Shown here: piece after piece, positions 60,120 to 64,000 of the stretch
How the letters are laid out: the number at the start of each line of letters is the position of its first letter
Position numbering within the stretch: position 1 is the stretch's first letter
Origin: Erythrobacter tepidarius
Lineage (GTDB): Bacteria; Pseudomonadota; Alphaproteobacteria; Sphingomonadales; Sphingomonadaceae
Assembly (NCBI RefSeq): GCF_002155695.1
Contig: NZ_MUYJ01000008.1
Location: forward strand, 1-64,000
DNA length: 64,000 nt
Direction of reading: 5' to 3'
Made by a program: the position numbers and the translations under genes
Notes under the pieces: model-generated
Databases searched by the model: none
What the model was told of the DNA's origin: nothing
The model's input: only the letters and a program-made list of their open reading frames with translations

Positions 60120-61007
60120 TCAGCTTGCCGGGCGATGCAGCCCCTGCACTGCTTGCCCGGCCACCGCCATGCGGGCCCGCGCGGCCGCGACCAGAAGCGG
60201 CTTGTCAAGATCGGCATAGGCCGAAGGACTCATCCCCATGAAGCGGCGGAAGTCGCGCACGAAATGCGACTGGTCGTGATAATGCGCATCGAGCGTGCCG
60301 ATCCATTTGAGCGAGGGGTCGAGCATGAAGCGCGCGAGGCTGCGCAGGAAGCGCTGGCGGCGCAGCAGCAGCTTGGGCGGAAAGCCGAAGGCGCGGTGCG
60401 ACAGGCGTTCGAGCGAGCGCACATTCATCCCGAGCCGCTCCGCCAGATCGACCACCGATATCAAATCGGGATCGATTAGCGCCGCGGTCAGCGCCTCGAT
60501 CGCCGGATCGACCGGCTGGGCGGCGGCGAACAGCGCATCCATGTGCTGACCGATCAGCGCGAGTTCGGCGGCATAATCGCCATCGCTTCGTGCCAGCGCC
60601 AGCGCCAGAGGGACAAGCCGGGCGAAGGCGGGGTCGGCCATGCCGTCAACGATCCGATCGGCATAGTCGCCCGCCTTGGCGGGAAACAACGCCGCCCAGC
60701 CCGATGGCATCAACCCGATCCCCCAGATCCGCCCCGATCGCAGGCGGAACCGCGCGGCGCGGCTGGTCGGCCCGGTGACCGCGAAGGCAGGGCAGGGCAG
60801 CGGTTCGCCAGTGCCGATCACCGAATGGGCCTCGGTGCGCGACAGGAAGCGCAGATTGGCCCATTCGGGATGGAGATAGTCCTCCAGCCACGGCTCGTGC
60901 GGGGAGCACGCCGCCTCGATGTAGTAATAGGTGGTGACGAAAGGACGCAGCGGTTCGCTCGGCAATGCGAAGCGCAGATTGACCGATTTGCCGAAAACGG
61001 CGCGCAT
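60120..61007 (-). CDS. AraC family transcriptional regulator
   Basis: The 295-residue protein has an N-terminal sensor-like region (PLRPFVTTYYYIEA, then RSGRIWGIGLMPSGWAALF) and a C-terminal AraC-type double helix-turn-helix (SVVDLAERLGMNVRSLERLSHRAFGFPPKLLLRRQ cut short here, then YHDQSHFVRDFRRFMGMSPSAY). The effector and targets are unknown. It is paralogous to the next gene upstream, with the same spacing of motifs. MRAVFGKSVNLRF was chosen as the start. Confidence 0.88.
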   Translation of the reverse strand: MRAVFGKSVNLRFALPSEPLRPFVTTYYYIEAACSPHEPWLEDYLHPEWANLRFLSRTEAHSVIGTGEPLPCPAFAVTGPTSRAARFRLRSGRIWGIGLMPSGWAALFPAKAGDYADRIVDGMADPAFARLVPLALALARSDGDYAAELALIGQHMDALFAAAQPVDPAIEALTAALIDPDLISVVDLAERLGMNVRSLERLSHRAFGFPPKLLLRRQRFLRSLARFMLDPSLKWIGTLDAHYHDQSHFVRDFRRFMGMSPSAYADLDKPLLVAAARARMAVAGQAVQGLHRPAS

Positions 61008-61134
61008 GTTCTGGCTCTGTCCCGTCGTGACTCGCGCTGCACCATGCGCCCGGCATTGCCGCGATTGCAATCCCCCCGCCGGTCATCCGCGGAGGTTCCC
61101 CGACAGGACAAGCGCCCCGGGGGGGCGGAGGGCG

Positions 61135-62070
61135 TCAGGCACCCCCGGACGAAAGACCGGCCGGCGGATCGAGCGTCTGCGCAGCGCTTCCCCACACCCG
61201 CGCACGGGCCTCCATGAACGAGGTCAGGATCGGGTGATCGAGCGCGGCATATTCGCTCGGGTTCATGGTCATGAACTCGCGGAACTCGCGAGTGAATTGG
61301 GCCTGATCGTGGTAGTGATCGTCCATCGCCTCGGTCCAGCGACGGCCGCGCTGGAGCATGAAGGTGGTGAGGCTGCGCATGAATCGCTGGCGCCGCATCA
61401 GCAACTTGGGCGAGAAGCCGAAATAGCGCATGCACACCCGCTCGAGCGTGCGGATGCTCATCGCGCAGGCGTCGGCCAGTTCGTGCACCGAGGCGTGATC
61501 CCCGCGCACCAGCGCGGCATTCACCCGGATGATGCGGGCATCGTCGCGCGTTGGGCGCATGGCCTTGGTCATCGCGGCGACGATCGCGGCATATTGCTCG
61601 TCGCGCGTGGCCTCGGGATCACACAAGGTATCGGCCAGACCGGCGAAGCGGCTGAAGGCCGGGTGACTTGCGCCGTCACAAATCATGTTCGCACAAGTGC
61701 TGGCATCGGCATCGAAGAACCGCGCCCAGCCCAGCGGCAGGAAGCCGATTCCCCACATCCGCACCGCCCCCAAGCTGAAGCGGCACGGCAGCGAGCTTGG
61801 CCCGGTGGCGACGAAGGACGCGCCCGAAACCCGGCTGCTGCCGATCGACGCATCGGGCGTGCTGCCGCAGAAGAACCGGAGATTGCCCCATTCCGGCTGG
61901 AGATAGTCGGTCAGCCGCGCGTCACCGGCGGGCATCTCGAGCGTGAGGTGATAGAATGTCGTGAAGCAGCCTTCGAAAGCCGCCGGGGGTTCGCGGAACT
62001 CGGCCGCCAGGCGGTATGGCACGGGCGCCGATGCCATGGCCTGCACGCTCTGCAAAGCATTGTTCCCCAT
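61135..62070 (-). CDS. AraC family transcriptional regulator (paralogue of the neighbour)
   Basis: About 311 residues with the same architecture as the downstream regulator. Matching sensor motifs are LQPEWGNLRFF and RMWGIGFLPLGWARFF; the C-terminal HTH region has MSIRTLERVCMRYFGFSPK, YHDQAQFTREFREFMTMNP. The two genes probably arose by tandem duplication and have diverged strongly. The start is MGNNALQSVQ or the ATG six codons earlier (62088). Neither has a strong ribosome-binding site. Confidence 0.87.
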   Translation of the reverse strand: MGNNALQSVQAMASAPVPYRLAAEFREPPAAFEGCFTTFYHLTLEMPAGDARLTDYLQPEWGNLRFFCGSTPDASIGSSRVSGASFVATGPSSLPCRFSLGAVRMWGIGFLPLGWARFFDADASTCANMICDGASHPAFSRFAGLADTLCDPEATRDEQYAAIVAAMTKAMRPTRDDARIIRVNAALVRGDHASVHELADACAMSIRTLERVCMRYFGFSPKLLMRRQRFMRSLTTFMLQRGRRWTEAMDDHYHDQAQFTREFREFMTMNPSEYAALDHPILTSFMEARARVWGSAAQTLDPPAGLSSGGA

Positions 62071-62141
62071 GCTCGCAGATAGCCGCATTTGACGCAGTTA
62101 TACAAGGATGTCGGCGAAATCTTACAAGAGCGCCAATGCAA

Positions 62142-62169
62142 AGGGCGGGGACCCCCAGGCACCCGCCCT
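62142..62169 (-). terminator. Probable terminator of rpmI-rplT
   Basis: On the minus strand AGGGCGGG-tgcctgggggtc-CCCGCCCT forms an 8-bp stem about 30 nt after the rplT stop codon. The T-run after it is poor (TTGCATTGG). Confidence 0.55.
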
Positions 62170-62200
62170 CCGAACTTCAGGAAAGTAAACCCGCAATCCT

Positions 62201-62560
62201 TCAGGCCGCAAGCGCGGCCTTGGCCTGGGCGATCACGGCCTTGAACACCCCGCCCTCGTTCATGGCGAGATCGGCCATCGCCTTGCGATCGAGCTCGATG
62301 CCGGCCAGCTTGATGCCGTGCATGAACTGCGAATAGGTCAGGCCTTCCATGCGGACAGCCGCGTTGATGCGCTGGATCCACAGGGCGCGGAAGTTCCGCT
62401 TTTTCACCTTGCGGTCGCGATAGGCGTACTGCCCGGCCTTCTCGACCGCCTGACGGGCGATGCGGATGGTGTTCTTGCGGCGACCGCGATAGCCCTTGGC
62501 CTGATCGAGGATCCGCTTGTGCTTGGCGCGGGTGGTAACACCGCGTTTGATGCGAGGCAT
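62201..62560 (-). CDS. rplT: 50S ribosomal protein L20
   Basis: L20 is required early in assembly of the large ribosomal subunit. The 119-residue basic protein shows the family signature [24 protein letters not shown] cut short here, [25 protein letters not shown] and the globular C-terminus ([21 protein letters not shown]). It follows rpmI after a 47-nt gap. Confidence 0.98.
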   Translation of the reverse strand: MPRIKRGVTTRAKHKRILDQAKGYRGRRKNTIRIARQAVEKAGQYAYRDRKVKKRNFRALWIQRINAAVRMEGLTYSQFMHGIKLAGIELDRKAMADLAMNEGGVFKAVIAQAKAALAA

Positions 62561-62607
62561 GTCAGTATATCCTTATCTTGAGGATGCAGGGCGCAAGGCC
62601 GCCTGCA

Positions 62608-62811
62608 TCAATCCAGCCCGTAGGGCGCCCACTTCTTGATCGTCGGCGTATCGTTTTCCGAGAGAACCGAAGTGCCGCGGTTGGTGCGGATATACTTGGC
62701 GTTATGGCTGATCAGGCGGTGCCGCTTGCCAGCGACGCCGTGCTTGATCTTGCCGGTGGCGGTGATCTTGAAGCGCTTCTTCACACCGCTCTTGGTCTTC
62801 AGCTTGGGCAT
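62608..62811 (-). CDS. rpmI: 50S ribosomal protein L35
   Basis: The 67-residue basic protein begins [15 protein letters not shown], as in other L35 proteins. An ATG two codons earlier (62817) is immediately preceded by AGGAG with no spacer and cannot be used efficiently, whereas the same AGGAG lies 6 nt before the ATG chosen, so the ribosome-binding site decides the start. infC, often upstream of this pair, is not adjacent here. Confidence 0.97.
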   Translation of the reverse strand: MPKLKTKSGVKKRFKITATGKIKHGVAGKRHRLISHNAKYIRTNRGTSVLSENDTPTIKKWAPYGLD

Positions 62812-63025
62812 TTTCATCTCCTGTTCGGGGACACGTCTGAACCGGCCCTGGCAGCCCTTGTCGCCAGGCTGGCTGATTGATTCGTGTCAGTGAAGTGCGC
62901 GCGCTTAGGCGGGAGACGCACGAAAGGCAAGAGGTTCGGACAATCCCGCCCTATCCCCTTGCATCCGGCGAAAAGTGCAACGCCCGCATTGCTCCTCGGC
63001 CCGAATCGCCTATGGGGCGCATGGC

Positions 63026-63676
63026 ATGACCTTTGAAAATCCCAGCCCCACGCTCGATCGCCCGCCGCGCGGAGAGTTCCTGCGCTTCCTTCGTGCGGCC
63101 GCAGTCTTCTTCCGCGGGTTTCTCGAAAACCCTGCGATGGTTGCCTCGGTCGTCCCCTCCTCGCAGGCCACGATCGATGCGATGCTGGCCAAGGTCGATT
63201 GGGCCCGGTGCAAGCTTTTCGTCGAATACGGCCCCGGGGTCGGCACCTTCACCACCCGCATCCTCGACTGCCTGCCGCCGGACGGCAGGCTGCTGGCGAT
63301 CGACACCAACCCGCGCTTCGTCGCCTTCCTCCGCGAAACGATCACCGATCCACGCCTTGAAGTGGTGCTCGGCTCGGCCAGAGATGTCGAACGCATCGTA
63401 CACGAGATCGGCGAATCCCATGCCGACTACATCATCTCGGGCCTGCCCTTCTCCTCTTTGCCGGAAGATGTGGCGCAGGAGATCGTCGCGGCGAGCTACG
63501 CGGTGCTGCGCGACGGCGGCGCCTTCATGACCTACCAGTTCCGCCCGACCGCGCGCGCCCTTACCGCCGCGCAGTTCGAGCGGATCGATACCGGCCTTGC
63601 CCTGTTCAACATCCCGCTCTGCGTGCTGGCATGGGGCTGGAAGGAAGCGCCGGCTGCGGCGCGCGAAGCGGCCTGA
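63026..63676 (+). CDS. Class I SAM-dependent methyltransferase, phospholipid N-methyltransferase-like
   Basis: The 216-residue protein has the SAM motif I EYGPGVGTFTTRIL, motif II ending in AIDTNPRFVAFL, a GSARDVERIV acidic-loop region and the motif IV region DYIISGLPFSSLP. The aromatic N-terminal region (FLRAAAVFFRGFLENPAMVASVVPSS split in sequence) and the ISGLPFSS motif resemble PmtA-type phosphatidylethanolamine N-methyltransferases and the rRNA dimethyladenosine family. The former is favoured because of the N-terminal amphipathic helix. The ATG at MTFENPSPTL was chosen. Confidence 0.82.
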   Translation: MTFENPSPTLDRPPRGEFLRFLRAAAVFFRGFLENPAMVASVVPSSQATIDAMLAKVDWARCKLFVEYGPGVGTFTTRILDCLPPDGRLLAIDTNPRFVAFLRETITDPRLEVVLGSARDVERIVHEIGESHADYIISGLPFSSLPEDVAQEIVAASYAVLRDGGAFMTYQFRPTARALTAAQFERIDTGLALFNIPLCVLAWGWKEAPAAAREAA

Positions 63677-63690
63677 TAGGCGGCTGCCTC

Positions 63691-64000
63691 CTAGCCCATC
63701 GCCGCAAGCACGTCCTCAAGCCGCGCCGGATCGCCAAGCGCGATCACCGTGCCGTCGCTGCCGGCATCGAGCGGATGGCCCTGCCAGTCGCTCATCATGC
63801 CCCCGGCGCCTTCTACCACCGGCACCAGCGCGGCATAATCGTAGAGCTTGAGCCCCGCCTCGATCACCAGGTCGATATGGCCGCTCGCAACGAGGCCGTA
63901 ATTGTAGCAGTCCCCGCCGAACAGGATCTTCTTTTCCGCCACTTGCTTGGCGACCGACATAAAGGCGTCGGCCTCCTCGCTGGTGAACAGGTGCGGGCTG
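63691..64000 (-). CDS. Inositol monophosphatase family protein, probably histidinol-phosphatase (C-terminal part; gene continues past the window)
   Basis: The frame is open from the right edge to the stop. About 103 C-terminal residues are seen, with GGDCYNYGLVASGHIDLVIE and the metal-binding YDYAALVPVVEGAGGMMSDW, where the second aspartate of the IMPase signature normally sits. The wording of this signature (LKLYDYAALVPVVEGAGG) is that of HisN-type histidinol phosphatases in alphaproteobacteria. The N-terminal active-site part is outside. Confidence 0.85.
   Translation of the reverse strand, partial: SPHLFTSEEADAFMSVAKQVAEKKILFGGDCYNYGLVASGHIDLVIEAGLKLYDYAALVPVVEGAGGMMSDWQGHPLDAGSDGTVIALGDPARLEDVLAAMG

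Overview
The window is a high-GC chromosomal segment from an alphaproteobacterium of the order Sphingomonadales, most likely the family Erythrobacteraceae (Erythrobacter/Porphyrobacter-like). Lineage evidence is the acyl carrier protein plus serine palmitoyltransferase pair (sphingolipid synthesis), DivK, a CtrA remnant, the usg and DUF3572 proteins, the argD-argF-hslO block, a DksA lacking its zinc ligands, and a gene-transfer-agent-type head-tail cluster. No rRNA, tRNA, CRISPR array or integrase was seen.

Layout. 0-2.6 kb is a disturbed accessory stretch. An IS5-family element, cut by the left window edge, abuts the 3' two thirds of a ctrA gene. A class II Fic gene of lower GC follows, with a repeat-rich upstream region. 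2.7-25 kb is core genome: trmB, maeB, mutS, a 3-hydroxybutyryl-CoA dehydrogenase and cobalamin adenosyltransferase group, gluQ, an HNH nuclease, the kynA-kynU tryptophan catabolic pair, a peptide-type solute-binding lipoprotein, PilZ, dksA, a short Sel1 protein, a tightly overlapping five-gene run (DUF3572, HAD, RidA, GDPD, FemAB-like acetyltransferase), divK, an orphan Pycsar-type membrane effector homologue, and the sphingolipid acp-spt pair.

25.1-39.0 kb is a co-directional cluster of 19 genes in the order of the Rhodobacter capsulatus gene transfer agent: small and large terminase, portal, DUF6127, prohead protease, capsid, connector, a small basic ORF, DUF3168, major tail, gp10-like, chaperone, short tape measure, a DUF2460 fusion, DUF2163 hub, NlpC/P60 peptidase, tail/host-specificity protein and DUF2793. 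Many junctions are ATGA or GTGA overlaps. There are no integration, replication, repressor or lysis genes, so this is a domesticated particle cluster and not a complete prophage. An AT-rich promoter region with CtrA-like half-sites precedes it. Because CtrA controls gene transfer agents in Rhodobacter, the broken ctrA at the left edge and this cluster should be read together.

39.2-64 kb returns to core genome: an OmpA-family porin with a polyproline hinge, an MFS transporter, queC, hslO, argF, argD, a double cold-shock-domain protein, a sterol desaturase-family enzyme, a GMC oxidoreductase, amtB and glnK behind a clear sigma-54 promoter, a pheS-pheT-SDR-prfC-hydrolase run, two tandem AraC-type regulators, rpmI-rplT, a phospholipid-methyltransferase-like enzyme and the C-terminal part of a HisN-type phosphatase cut by the right edge.

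Starts were chosen from ribosome-binding sites, 4-nt overlaps and conserved N-termini. Functions rest on motif recognition by eye, without database searches.
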